Shown here: positions 1-7,038 of the stretch, in pieces
Position numbering within the stretch: the first letter of the stretch is position 1
How the letters are laid out: each line of letters begins with the position of its first letter
Assembly (NCBI GenBank): GCA_025360385.1
Contig: JANYCG010000234.1
Span: 1 to 33,174, forward strand
Direction: 5' to 3'
Length of the DNA: 33,174 nucleotides
DNA from: Burkholderiales bacterium
GTDB taxonomy: Bacteria; Pseudomonadota; Gammaproteobacteria; Burkholderiales; Burkholderiaceae_C
The notes under the pieces: model-generated
What the model saw: only the letters and a program-made list of their open reading frames with translations
Database searches by the model: none
What the model was told of the DNA's origin: nothing
Made by a program: the position numbers and the translations under genes

Positions 1-87
1 CCCGGTGACAAGTTGATCCAGCATCGCTGGTGATATGCGTGTTACCGCCGTCTGCGCCGCAATTGCGGTCTTTACTTTCATTGGCAT
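1..87 (-). CDS. IS256-family transposase, N-terminal fragment (cut by window edge)
   Basis: Only 29 codons are visible, starting at ATG 87 (a second ATG at 81) behind a good AGGAGC ribosome binding site at about 92-97. The visible peptide contains RISPAMLDQLVTG, which matches the usual opening of IS256-family (mutator type) transposases, where an 'xLDQLL/VxG' block precedes the catalytic domain. No catalytic DDE residues are visible because the gene runs off the window. Family assignment rests on this short segment plus the terminal repeat, so it is moderate. Another mutator-like transposase family is the main alternative. Confidence 0.5.
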   Translation of the reverse strand, partial: MPMKVKTAIAAQTAVTRISPAMLDQLVTG

Positions 88-140
88 AGATGCTCCTTTT
101 TGACATGCTATGCCTCAAACACAAAATTCCGGATAGGCTC
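1..140 (-). mobile_element. Left end of an IS256-type insertion sequence
   Basis: Reading inward on the minus strand, the element appears to begin at about 140 with GAGCCTATCCGGAATTTTGT, which resembles the terminal inverted repeats of IS256-family elements. The transposase start follows about 50 bp inside, a spacing usual for this family. The rest of the element lies beyond the window edge, so neither the other end nor a target duplication can be checked. DNA just outside the proposed end enters a ParE-toxin reading frame in mid-gene, which supports an insertion boundary here. Confidence 0.55.
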
Positions 141-412
141 AACCTGCCCGCTCAGAATTCGTTGAAGCAGCCGCCTGGTACGAAGCCAAGCACACCGATC
201 TTGGCGTCGAATTCATGGCTGAGATTGAACGCTGTATTGCGCTTGCAGCCGATAACCCTGGGCAATACCCAGTGGTTTACAAAGGCCTGCGTCGCGTGAC
301 AACAAAGCGGTTTCCATACGGGATTTATTTTCAGGCCAGTCGCCAGCCTTTGACTGTGGTTGCAGTATTTCACAGCCGGCGAGACCCGGCACAGTGGCAA
401 GAACGTGTCTGA
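141..412 (+). pseudogene. ParE/RelE-type toxin, 5' end removed by IS insertion
   Basis: The frame that ends at 412 reads PARSEFVEAAAWYEA from about 143, then a run to a C-terminus with FHSRRDPAQWQERV. This is the typical layout of ParE/RelE-superfamily toxins: an N-terminal helix with EAAxWYE, a central GLRRVTTKRFPYGIYF strand block and a terminal VFHSRRDPxxW. Intact members have about ten more residues before PARSEF, and here that position is occupied by the IS end at about 140, with an in-frame TAG at 134-136 inside the IS. The first internal ATG is at 215, after the first helix, so a functional product is unlikely. No partner antitoxin is visible upstream; it may lie beyond the IS. Confidence 0.65.
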
Positions 413-442
413 CATGATCTTGGCTACACCGTTCACCTCACC

Positions 443-466
443 CCTCCACCTCCACCTCCACCTCCA
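443..466. repeat. CCTCCA hexanucleotide repeat, four copies
   Basis: CCTCCA occurs four times in tandem at 443-466. At the equivalent place in the intact gene copy (about 1305-1316) only about two units are present, so the tract has expanded in the duplicated copy. Read on the minus strand it would encode alternating Val-Glu before a TGA at 438-440. Confidence 0.85.
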
Positions 467-525
467 CCAAACAGTCATAAAAAGTCGGCCCGCGCCCGAG
501 GTCAGTCACGCGCTGGCTGGTGAGC
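458..525. repeat. 68-bp direct repeat, copy 1 (duplicated 3' end of the oxidoreductase gene)
   Basis: Bases 458-525 match 1305-1372 at 67 of 68 positions; the only difference is C at 509 against G at 1356. Copy 2 lies inside the molybdopterin oxidoreductase gene and encodes its C-terminal residues around LGRGPTFYDCLVEV. Copy 1 keeps this coding frame on the minus strand and has its own stop codon at 438-440. Similarity stops abruptly at 525/1372. The two copies enclose the toxin-antitoxin pair. Confidence 0.95.
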
Positions 526-562
526 CGTCTGCCTCTGGAACAGCGTGACGTTTAGCGAGGGT

Positions 563-583
563 CTATTGCTTTTGAAGCAATAG
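563..583. other. Perfect stem-loop spanning the toxin stop codon
   Basis: CTATTGCTT (563-571) and AAGCAATAG (575-583) form a 9-bp perfect stem with a TTG loop. The toxin's last codons and its TAG stop lie within the hairpin. There is no T tract on the minus strand after it, so a classical intrinsic terminator is not supported. It may protect the mRNA 3' end or be a short dispersed repeat. Confidence 0.6.
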
Positions 584-919
584 CGGGCCCCACAATTTTT
601 GCAGCGCAGCGATGTCAACCGCGGCAAGCCGACCTGCTTTGCGCAAGACAAGGCGCTGATCCAGGGTGAAGAGCTTGAGGCGGACCAGGCAGGGGCTGCT
701 CAAACCCGCAGCCGCCAATTTGCGGATGGGCAGGTCGCCCGGCCAGCTGGACTGCTCGGCGCTGGTGACCATGGCCAGCACCGCATTGCCGCTGGTTTCA
801 TTGAACCCGGCCTGTGACACGACAACAGCCGGCCTGCGTTTGGTGGCCAGCCTGTCGGTGAACGGGAAAGGCACCACCACCACGTCAAAGCAGTCCAGCG
901 CTAGCGGTGCAGCAGGCAT
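563..919 (-). CDS. MazF/PemK-family endoribonuclease toxin
   Basis: This 118-residue protein has the PemK/MazF fold pattern: an N-terminal strand FDVVVVPFPFTD, then KRRPAVVVS, a central GNAVLAMVTSA strand, and a C-terminal part with SPCLVRLKLFTLD. These toxins cleave mRNA in the cytoplasm and are held inactive by a cognate antitoxin. The reading frame also offers GTG at 922; ATG 919 is preferred, giving a TGATG junction with the antitoxin stop at 919-921. The gene therefore follows its antitoxin with direct translational coupling, the usual order for such pairs. Cleavage specificity cannot be read from the sequence. Confidence in the family is high; activity is untested. Confidence 0.85.
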   Translation of the reverse strand: MPAAPLALDCFDVVVVPFPFTDRLATKRRPAVVVSQAGFNETSGNAVLAMVTSAEQSSWPGDLPIRKLAAAGLSSPCLVRLKLFTLDQRLVLRKAGRLAAVDIAALQKLWGPLLLQKQ

Positions 920-1146
920 CACAAATCCTTGAAAGCCTGGTCGTCAGCGGCGCTGGACCATTCCTGCAAGCTGCCCTGAAGCGCTTGCGTGAACGCCAGG
1001 TCAATCGGTGTGGCGCGGCGCAAGGTCACCACGTTGTCTTTGATCTCAAACCCAATCAAGTCGCCGGCCGACAAATGCAAAGCCCGGCGCACGGGCAAAG
1101 GCACGGTGGTCTGGTATTTGGACGTCAGTTTGACAGTTTGCAGCAT
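919..1146 (-). CDS. AbrB/MazE-type antitoxin
   Basis: This 75-residue protein begins with a swapped-hairpin AbrB/SpoVT DNA-binding domain: VKLTSKYQTTVPLPVRRALHL then GDLIGFEIKDNVVTLRR, covering about residues 5-45. An acidic, alpha-helical tail follows and would wrap the toxin. It is expected to neutralise the adjacent MazF-like protein and to repress its own promoter. A near-consensus ribosome binding site (AAGGAGGT) precedes ATG 1146 and sits inside a long inverted repeat at 1147-1178, consistent with autoregulation. The stop codon overlaps the toxin start. The pair is flanked by copies of the oxidoreductase 3' end, suggesting acquisition as a unit. Confidence 0.85.
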   Translation of the reverse strand: MLQTVKLTSKYQTTVPLPVRRALHLSAGDLIGFEIKDNVVTLRRATPIDLAFTQALQGSLQEWSSAADDQAFKDL

Positions 1147-1178
1147 GGTAATACCTCCTTACGGTAAGGGAGTATACC
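1147..1178 (-). promoter_or_regulatory. Inverted repeat overlapping the antitoxin ribosome binding site and -10
   Basis: GGTAATACCTCCTTAC (1147-1162) and GTAAGGGAGTATACC (1164-1178) form an inverted repeat with one gapped position; the central CTTACGGTAAG is almost a perfect palindrome. On the minus strand the far arm contains TATACT (1171-1176), a good -10 candidate, and the near arm contains the AAGGAGGT ribosome binding site. No convincing -35 is seen. Most likely this is the operator for the MazE-type antitoxin. A hairpin in the mRNA leader is an alternative. Confidence 0.6.
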
Positions 1179-1293
1179 GGGGTGGCTTTGTTTGGCCTGC
1201 CATGCAGGGGTGCACAGACACGCTGCGCAAACGCCATCGACACTCACAAAAAGAGGCACGCCAGTTTAGCCTTCACCAAATCCATGCTGCCCG

Positions 1294-3435
1294 TCACTCC
1301 CCCGCCACCTCCACCAAACAGTCATAAAAAGTCGGCCCGCGCCCGAGGTCAGTCAGGCGCTGGCTGGTGAGCTGGTTGACGTTGGTGCCGTCCAGGCCAA
1401 GTTTGCGCCACCAGATGCCCAAACCGTTGACAACCCCGGGGCGCGCGCGGTGGGAGACAACGGCTTTGCAGCGGTAACTGCCGCGCAGATTAAAGACCCG
1501 CACCACCTGGCCTGATTCAATGCCGCGCGGCGTGGCATCCGATGCGTTGATTTCAAGCACTGGCTCGCCTTCGATATCGCGCAGGCTGGTGACGTTGACG
1601 AAACTGGAGTTCAAAAAATTGCGGGCCGGCGGTGAAATCATCGCCAGGGGATAGGCACCAGAACGCGCCGTTGAATTTGAAGTGGACTTATCGAAACCCG
1701 CAAGCGCCTCGTAGTTTTCAAGGTAATCCGGCAGGCCGTCCAGGCCTTGCTGCGCCAATCGTGCGCTGAAGAATTCACACTTGCCGCTGGGCGTTGGGAA
1801 GCCGCCTTGTGCAAAGGGCGCTTCGGGCAAATTCAAAGTTGCGAAGCCGTTTGCCAGCAGGGCTTCAAAATCAACATGGCCGTCAAACGCAGCGCGGCAC
1901 AGGGTTTCGTCATCGTCGGCAAAACAGGGGGCAGCAAAGCCGCCGCCGCCATCTGCGCTCTCATCCCCAGCCAGCGCGGCCATGCGCTGCGCCAACTCCC
2001 TGAAAATCTGGGTGTTGGGTTTGGCTTCGCCCAGGGGTGTTATCGCCGGGCGGTTCAGCAACACGTCGGTGTGGCCGTAGGCACCATGCACGTCCCAATG
2101 TTCCAGTTGCGTGGTCGCGGGCAAGATGTAATCGGCGTAGTCGGCCGTGTCGGTTTTAAAGTGTTCCAGCACCACGGTGAATAAATCCTCGCGTTCAAAG
2201 CCCTGCACTACTTTGCCGGATTCCGGGGCCACTGCGACCGGGTTGCTGTTGTAAACCAACAAGGCCTCGATGGCGGGGCCAAAGTCAGGCGATGCCGGGC
2301 GCAACAAGTCGTCGCCAATGGTGCTCATGTTGACGGTGCGGCTGGGTTTGCCGGCCAGCAAATCAGGCCGCTGCAAGGCCGCCCTATTGACTGGAAAGCT
2401 GCCCGACGCCGACAGCAACACGCCGCCCGCGCGGTGCCGCCATGCCCCCGTGAGAGCCGGCAGGCTGGCGATGGCACGCACCGCGTTGCCGCCGCCGCGC
2501 ACGCGTTGCATGCCGTAGTTCAGCCGAATGGCGGCCGCTTGTTTGTCGACAAAACATTGGCCGTAGTCCCGGGCGAGAGATTGGATTTGCGCGGCCTCAA
2601 TGCCGCACACTTGCGCCGCACGTTCGACCGGCCACAACAGGGCGCGGTCACGCAGTGAGGGCCACCCCAATGTGAAGCGTTCCAGGTAGTCGTGATCCAG
2701 CCAGTTGTTGCGGATCAACTCATGCATCAGTCCAAAGGCCAGCGCGGCATCGGTGCCCGGAAGCAAGGCGATGTGTTCATGGCATTTTTCCGCGGTCTCG
2801 GTGCGGCGCGGGTCAATGCAGATCAGCTTGGCCCCGTTGCGCTTGGCCTCCTGCGCGTAACGCCAGAAATGCAGGTTGCTGGCGATTGAATTGCTGCCCC
2901 AAATCAAGATCAATTTGGCTTCAGCAAAAAACGCCACCCGCATGCCGACTTTGCCGCCCAAAGTTTGCACCAGGCCTTCGCTGCCTGCAGACGAACAGAT
3001 GGTGCGGTCGAGTTGCGCTGCGCCAAGCTGGTTGAAAAAGCGCGCCGCCATGCTCTCGCCCTGCACCAGTCCCATGGTGCCGGCGTAACTGTAGGGCTGG
3101 ATGGACTGGGCTGAGCCTGGGCCACGGTTGGCGATGGCGTGCAATTTGGCCGCGATGTCGTCCAGCGCCGCGCTCCAGCTGACGCGTTCAAACTGGCCGC
3201 TGCCTTTTAAGCCAGTTCGCTTAAGGGGGAACAAAACCCGCTCGGGGTGGTAGGTGCGCTCGGCGTAACGCGATACCTTGGCGCACAACACACCGCCGGT
3301 CTGCGGGTGCGCCGGGTTGCCCTGCACCTTGATGGCCATGCCGTTCTCGACCAGGGTGACGAGCGAGCAGGTGTCGGGGCAGTCGTGCGGGCAGGCACCC
3401 AGCACACGCAGCGGCAATGGGTCGTTTCGGTTCAT
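1294..3435 (-). CDS. Molybdopterin oxidoreductase of the DMSO reductase superfamily
   Basis: This 713-residue protein starts with a 4Fe-4S cluster motif: C15, C19 and C23 in CPHDCPDTCS, and C51 in GGVLCAKV. It continues with the molybdopterin oxidoreductase core (about 55-470), and the C-terminal part, about 590-713, should be the molydopterin dinucleotide-binding domain (ARNFLNSSFVN, then SGQVVRVFNLRG). C147 in TICSSAGS is a candidate molybdenum ligand. There is no Tat leader, so it is probably cytoplasmic. No electron-transfer subunits lie next to it, so the substrate cannot be inferred. Related orphan proteins are often annotated simply as 'anaerobic dehydrogenase' or 'molybdopterin oxidoreductase'. 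The ribosome binding site before ATG 3435 is weak. Its last 68 bp recur at 458-525. Confidence 0.85.
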   Translation of the reverse strand: MNRNDPLPLRVLGACPHDCPDTCSLVTLVENGMAIKVQGNPAHPQTGGVLCAKVSRYAERTYHPERVLFPLKRTGLKGSGQFERVSWSAALDDIAAKLHAIANRGPGSAQSIQPYSYAGTMGLVQGESMAARFFNQLGAAQLDRTICSSAGSEGLVQTLGGKVGMRVAFFAEAKLILIWGSNSIASNLHFWRYAQEAKRNGAKLICIDPRRTETAEKCHEHIALLPGTDAALAFGLMHELIRNNWLDHDYLERFTLGWPSLRDRALLWPVERAAQVCGIEAAQIQSLARDYGQCFVDKQAAAIRLNYGMQRVRGGGNAVRAIASLPALTGAWRHRAGGVLLSASGSFPVNRAALQRPDLLAGKPSRTVNMSTIGDDLLRPASPDFGPAIEALLVYNSNPVAVAPESGKVVQGFEREDLFTVVLEHFKTDTADYADYILPATTQLEHWDVHGAYGHTDVLLNRPAITPLGEAKPNTQIFRELAQRMAALAGDESADGGGGFAAPCFADDDETLCRAAFDGHVDFEALLANGFATLNLPEAPFAQGGFPTPSGKCEFFSARLAQQGLDGLPDYLENYEALAGFDKSTSNSTARSGAYPLAMISPPARNFLNSSFVNVTSLRDIEGEPVLEINASDATPRGIESGQVVRVFNLRGSYRCKAVVSHRARPGVVNGLGIWWRKLGLDGTNVNQLTSQRLTDLGRGPTFYDCLVEVAGE
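1305..1372. repeat. 68-bp direct repeat, copy 2 (within the oxidoreductase 3' end)
   Basis: This partner of 458-525 forms the last part of the intact molybdopterin oxidoreductase coding sequence. The distance between repeat starts is 847 bp. The intact gene sits on this side, so the other copy is the remnant or duplicate. Confidence 0.95.
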
Positions 3436-3494
3436 GGCAAGGTCACGCAGGGATGGATGTCAATGGCCCTCCATGGTAGCCCCGGCTGGCACTT

Positions 3495-3516
3495 CAGCGA
3501 CACGTCAGCGACACGT
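3495..3516. repeat. Tandem 11-bp repeat CAGCGACACGT, two copies
   Basis: CAGCGACACGT occurs at 3495-3505 and again at 3506-3516, followed directly by a partial third unit. It lies in the 216-bp gap between the divergent oxidoreductase and M20 genes. Confidence 0.85.
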
Positions 3517-3522
3517 CGGCGA

Positions 3523-3582
3523 ATTGCACCGGGTGATACACCGGGCAATACACCGTGTATTGCACCGTGTATTGCACCGGGT
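3523..3582. repeat. Imperfect 11-13-bp tandem repeats with an embedded palindrome
   Basis: Five degenerate units of the type ATTGCACCGGGT / ATACACCGTGT run head to tail. Within them, GCAATACAC and GTGTATTGC (3545-3563) form a 9-bp inverted repeat around a single C. The block lies upstream of the M20 amidohydrolase and may be a multi-site operator, although simple tandem expansion is also possible. Units are too short and lack spacers, so it is not a CRISPR. Confidence 0.75.
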
Positions 3583-3591
3583 AAGCCTGTG

Positions 3592-3621
3592 GTGACAGAC
3601 AAGAGTCAACACAGCTAGACT
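3592..3621 (+). promoter_or_regulatory. Possible sigma70-type promoter for the M20 gene
   Basis: GTGACA (3592-3597) and TAGACT (3616-3621) are separated by 18 bp, each differing at one or two positions from the consensus. They lie just upstream of the M20 start and just downstream of the repeat block. The match is weak. Confidence 0.3.
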
Positions 3622-3651
3622 GTAGCGTTCAGGCCCCTCTAGGAACCCCCC

Positions 3652-4860
3652 ATGAAAACCATTGACTCCATCGTCACGCAAGCCGCGTCCATTGCCGCCA
3701 TTCGCCGAGACATCCACGCTCACCCCGAGTTGTGTTTTAAAGAAGTGCGTACCTCGGATGTGGTGGCCAAACAGCTGGAGGCCTGGGGCATCCCGATCCA
3801 CCGAGGCATGGGCGTGACAGGTGTGGTGGGCATCCTCAAAAACGGCACTTCAGACCGCGCCATTGGACTGCGTGCCGACATGGATGCGCTGCCCATGCAA
3901 GAGTACAACACCTTCGCGCACACCAGCCAACACGCCGGCAAAATGCACGCCTGCGGCCATGACGGGCACACCGCCATGTTGCTGGCGGCGGCGCAGCACT
4001 TCGCCAAAAACCGCAATTTTGACGGCACGGTGTATCTGATTTTTCAACCCGCCGAAGAAGGCGGCGGCGGCGCGCGCGAGATGATCAAGGACGGCCTGTT
4101 CGAGAAATTCCCGATGGACGCGGTGTTTGGCATGCACAACTGGCCAGGCCCGCAGATGGGCAAGTTCGCCGTGAGCGCCGGGCCGGTGATGGCCTCCAGC
4201 AACGAGTTCAAGATCACCATCCACGGCAAAGGTGCTCATGCCGCCCTGCCGTATCTGGGGCTGGACCCGGTGCCGGTGGCCTGCCAAATGGTGCAGGCCT
4301 TCCAGACCATCATCAGTCGCAACAAAAAGCCGATCGACGCGGGCGTGATCTCGGTCACCATGATCCATGCGGGGGAGGCCACCAACGTCATCCCCGACAG
4401 CTGTGAATTGCAGGGCACGGTGCGCACTTTTTCCACCGAAGTGCTCGATTTGATCGAAAAACGCATGAAGGAGATTGCCGAACACACCAGCGCCGCGTTT
4501 GGCGTGAGCTGCGACTTCGCCTTCAAACGCAACTACCCGCCCACCATCAACGCCCCGGTCGAAGCCGCTTTTTGCAGCAAGGTCATGGCCAGCATTGTGG
4601 GCAGCGACAACGTTGAGGTACAAGAGCCGACCATGGGTGCGGAAGACTTTGCCTACATGCTGATGGCCAAGCCGGGGGCCTATGTGTTCATCGCCAACGG
4701 CGAGGGTGGCCACCGCGACATGGGCCATGGCGCGGGGCCGTGCATGTTGCACAACCCGAGCTACGACTTCAACGATGAGCTGATTCCTTTGGGCGCGACG
4801 TATTGGGTGCAACTCGCAGAGGCCTGGTTCAAGGAGCCGACCGCCATTCGGGCCGCCTGA
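3652..4860 (+). CDS. M20D-family amidohydrolase (hippurate hydrolase/aminoacylase type)
   Basis: This 402-residue cytosolic metallohydrolase belongs to peptidase family M20D and cleaves N-acyl amino acids such as hippurate or related amides. Visible motifs are RRDIHAHPEL near the N-terminus, GLRADMDALP at about 72-81, the metal ligands C101 and H103 in HACGHDGH, E135/E136 in QPAEEGGGG, H162 in GMHNWPG, and H367 in MLHNPSYDFND. The dimerisation insert (about 185-295) contains GKGAHAALPYLG. Length is standard for the family. ATG 3652 has an AGGAA ribosome binding site. It is followed 28 bp later by a DUF2817 peptidase-like gene, suggesting a two-gene unit for peptide or amide breakdown. Exact substrate is unknown. 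Confidence 0.92.
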   Translation: MKTIDSIVTQAASIAAIRRDIHAHPELCFKEVRTSDVVAKQLEAWGIPIHRGMGVTGVVGILKNGTSDRAIGLRADMDALPMQEYNTFAHTSQHAGKMHACGHDGHTAMLLAAAQHFAKNRNFDGTVYLIFQPAEEGGGGAREMIKDGLFEKFPMDAVFGMHNWPGPQMGKFAVSAGPVMASSNEFKITIHGKGAHAALPYLGLDPVPVACQMVQAFQTIISRNKKPIDAGVISVTMIHAGEATNVIPDSCELQGTVRTFSTEVLDLIEKRMKEIAEHTSAAFGVSCDFAFKRNYPPTINAPVEAAFCSKVMASIVGSDNVEVQEPTMGAEDFAYMLMAKPGAYVFIANGEGGHRDMGHGAGPCMLHNPSYDFNDELIPLGATYWVQLAEAWFKEPTAIRAA

Positions 4861-4888
4861 AACGCTCTCAATGCCACAGCCCTAGCCC

Positions 4889-5992
4889 ATGATGGACATC
4901 CCCACGGCCTTTAGCGCCAGTTACAAAGAAGCCCGCATCAAATTTTTGGAAGGCGCCGCCACGGCAGGCTTTCAAATCGAATCTCATCCGCACCCGCTGC
5001 CAGGGCGAGACGGTGAAGAACTGGCCATGGACGTGGCCCGCAGCGGTGCCGCCAATGCCCAAAAACTGCTGATCGTCAGCAGCGCCTGCCACGGTGTGGA
5101 AGGTTACTGCGGCAGCGGCGTTCAGACCTATGCCACCCATGACCAGGAATGGCTGGCCCACGCAGCCGATCACGGCGTGGCGGTGTTGTACGTGCATGCG
5201 CTCAACCCGTATGGCTTTTCGCACATTCGACGCACCACCCATGAAAACGTCGACCTGAATCGCAATTTTCAGGACTTCAGCAAACCCCTGCCTGACAACC
5301 CAGCCTACCGGGCGCTGTCGCCCCTGATCTTGCCCCAGGTCTGGCCGCCTGACGCTGCCAACCAGGCGGCCGTGGGCGGCTTCATCCAGACCCAGGGCAT
5401 GCCGGCTTACCAGGCTGCCGTTTCACGCGGGCAACACGAGTTTCCCAAGGGCCTGTTCTTTGGCGGCACCGCACCCACCTGGAGCAACCTGACCCTGCGC
5501 CAGGTGCTGCGCACCCACGTCAGGCAGGCGCAGGACGTGGCCTGGATTGACCTGCACACGGGCCTGGGGCCCAGCGGCGTTGGCGAGCGAATTTTTGCCA
5601 GCGGCGACGATGCCGCGACCTTTGCCAGAGCCAAGCAGTGGTGGAGCGGCAATGGCGCGACGCCCATCACCTCGATTTACGATGGCTCATCCACCTCGGC
5701 ATTTTTGACCGGGCTAATGTGGTCTGCCATCCCGCAGGAGTGCCCACAAGCGCGCTACACCGGCATAGCCATGGAGTTTGGCACCCAGCCGATGATGGAG
5801 GTGTCAGACGCCCTGCGCGCCGAGCACTGGCTCAACATCCACCCCGAAGCGCCGTCCGAGCAGGCGCGACAGATCAAGCAGCGCCTGAAAGACGCGTTTT
5901 ACACCGACACCGACGCCTGGAAAGCCCAGATCATCTCCCAGGCACGCCAGAGCCTGTTTCAGGCTGTGGACGGACTCTCAGGAGACAAATAG
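4889..5992 (+). CDS. DUF2817 protein, M14 carboxypeptidase-like
   Basis: This 367-residue protein has the layout of DUF2817, a branch of the M14 zinc carboxypeptidase fold. Candidate zinc ligands are H68 and E71 in CHGVEGYCGSG and H223 in DLHTGLGPSG. The substrate-binding block HENVDLNRNF lies at about 118-127, and E296 in AMEFGTQP fits the catalytic glutamate position. No signal peptide is seen, so a cytosolic site is expected. It follows the M20 gene closely on the same strand, consistent with joint amide or peptide hydrolysis. Start may be 4889 or the next ATG at 4892; no strong ribosome binding site helps. The true substrate of the family is poorly defined. Confidence 0.85.
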   Translation: MMDIPTAFSASYKEARIKFLEGAATAGFQIESHPHPLPGRDGEELAMDVARSGAANAQKLLIVSSACHGVEGYCGSGVQTYATHDQEWLAHAADHGVAVLYVHALNPYGFSHIRRTTHENVDLNRNFQDFSKPLPDNPAYRALSPLILPQVWPPDAANQAAVGGFIQTQGMPAYQAAVSRGQHEFPKGLFFGGTAPTWSNLTLRQVLRTHVRQAQDVAWIDLHTGLGPSGVGERIFASGDDAATFARAKQWWSGNGATPITSIYDGSSTSAFLTGLMWSAIPQECPQARYTGIAMEFGTQPMMEVSDALRAEHWLNIHPEAPSEQARQIKQRLKDAFYTDTDAWKAQIISQARQSLFQAVDGLSGDK

Positions 5993-6012
5993 GCCGAATG
6001 TTCCCGTCAATG

Positions 6013-6051
6013 CTGAATAGTTAGATATTAAATATATAGCATTCAGTTTTT
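6013..6051 (+). terminator. Possible weak terminator after the DUF2817 gene
   Basis: CTGAAT (6013-6018) and ATTCAG (6041-6046) can pair around a 22-base AT-rich loop, followed by TTTTT. The short stem and long loop make this a weak candidate. It lies between convergent genes. The rest of this 95-bp gap shows nothing else. Confidence 0.3.
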
Positions 6052-6087
6052 GACAAAGCGGCAACAGCACCGCTTTTGCGCCCTGGG

Positions 6088-6876
6088 TCAAGCAGCCTGG
6101 CGGTGTGCGGCGATCGCCAGCAGCCCGTCGAAAATCAGGTTGTCCACCAGTTCAAAGGCCACGTTCATTGCGGGGGCCATCTTCCAGCCCGCGCCGCCGG
6201 TCATGTAGCAGACGGGTTCAGCGCCACAGTGGCGGCGCACGTGTTGCACCATGCGTTCTATCGCCCCGGCAATGGCAAACGTGCCGCCGCTGGTCAGCGC
6301 GTCGCTGGTGTTGGTGGGGAACTGGACCACCTCGCCCGTCGGCACTCGCAGGCCCGCTGTGCCGGATTCCAGGGCCTTGAGCATGATGCCGTGGCCCGGC
6401 AGGATGAAGCCGCCCAAAAATTTGCCGCTGGCGTCGATGGCCTCGACGGTCACGGCGGTGCCGACCATCACCACCACCAGGGGCCGTGCGTCGCCGTTGG
6501 GTGCCGCTTGTGCCAACATGCGCTGGCGTGCGCCAATCATGGCCACCCAGCGGTCTGCGCCCAGGCGGGTCGGAAAGTCGTAGCCGTTGGTCAGGCCCGC
6601 TTCAGACTCGGCCGCCACCACCCATTGGGGCGCCACGTCCCACTGTGGCAACTGCTCCAATTGCTCCTGCACCCGAAGGCGGATGCCGTCGCCCGCAACC
6701 ACGCAGCCCAGCATGTAGGTGGGCACTGCCATTTGGCACCAGGGCCCGTCCGCCAGTTTGTCGATGTTTTCCAGAAACTCGGCGCCTTGCGCCAACAGGG
6801 GCGCATTGGGTTGCGCCGCCGCGTAGCTGGCCCATTTGAGCCGGGTATTGCCGATGTCCAGGGCGAGGAAGGTCAT
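6088..6876 (-). CDS. coaX: Type III pantothenate kinase
   Basis: This 262-residue protein phosphorylates pantothenate, the first step of coenzyme A synthesis. It shows the ASKHA-fold motifs of Coa[10 protein letters not shown] at 7-15 (phosphate loop), [13 protein letters not shown] at about 104-116 with the probable catalytic D108, [11 protein letters not shown] at 138-148, GGFILPG at 155-161 and a C-terminal GGAGW block. Length fits the family. In related bacteria it often sits beside birA, which is not present here; the neighbours are a convergent peptidase-like gene and a divergent amidase. A long plus-strand frame crosses the gene antisense but has no coding signature there. Confidence 0.95.
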   Translation of the reverse strand: MTFLALDIGNTRLKWASYAAAQPNAPLLAQGAEFLENIDKLADGPWCQMAVPTYMLGCVVAGDGIRLRVQEQLEQLPQWDVAPQWVVAAESEAGLTNGYDFPTRLGADRWVAMIGARQRMLAQAAPNGDARPLVVVMVGTAVTVEAIDASGKFLGGFILPGHGIMLKALESGTAGLRVPTGEVVQFPTNTSDALTSGGTFAIAGAIERMVQHVRRHCGAEPVCYMTGGAGWKMAPAMNVAFELVDNLIFDGLLAIAAHRQAA

Positions 6877-6990
6877 GGTATGTTTCAGGCAGATCGAAAA
6901 ATCCAGTTTTTGGGCGCATTGCGGTGTGTTTCGCCTTGCACTGCACTACAAGAATTGCATTTCTCGATGCGCCCGCGTTCTGCATTATTA

Positions 6991-7014
6991 ACGACCCATT
7001 TGACGACCTATTTA
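6991..7014. repeat. Two-copy 12-bp tandem repeat upstream of the amidase
   Basis: ACGACCCATTTG (6991-7002) is followed by ACGACCTATTTA (7003-7014), differing at two positions. It lies in the 162-bp gap between coaX and the divergent amidase gene, where no clear promoter could be named. Confidence 0.6.
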
Positions 7015-7038
7015 ACGCGCTTTTCAGCGACACCGACC

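Noticed and set aside
3523-3582. CRISPR array
   Set aside because: Units of 11-13 bp without unique spacers and no cas genes; treated as simple tandem repeats.
3850-4812. Long minus-strand frame opposite the M20 gene
   Set aside because: The plus strand shows all M20D motifs; the minus frame is His/Val-rich shadow sequence.
6076-7038. Upstream extension of the amidase reading frame (over 300 codons)
   Set aside because: It is antisense to a well-supported coaX gene and carries no family pattern; the amidase fold begins at about 7039.
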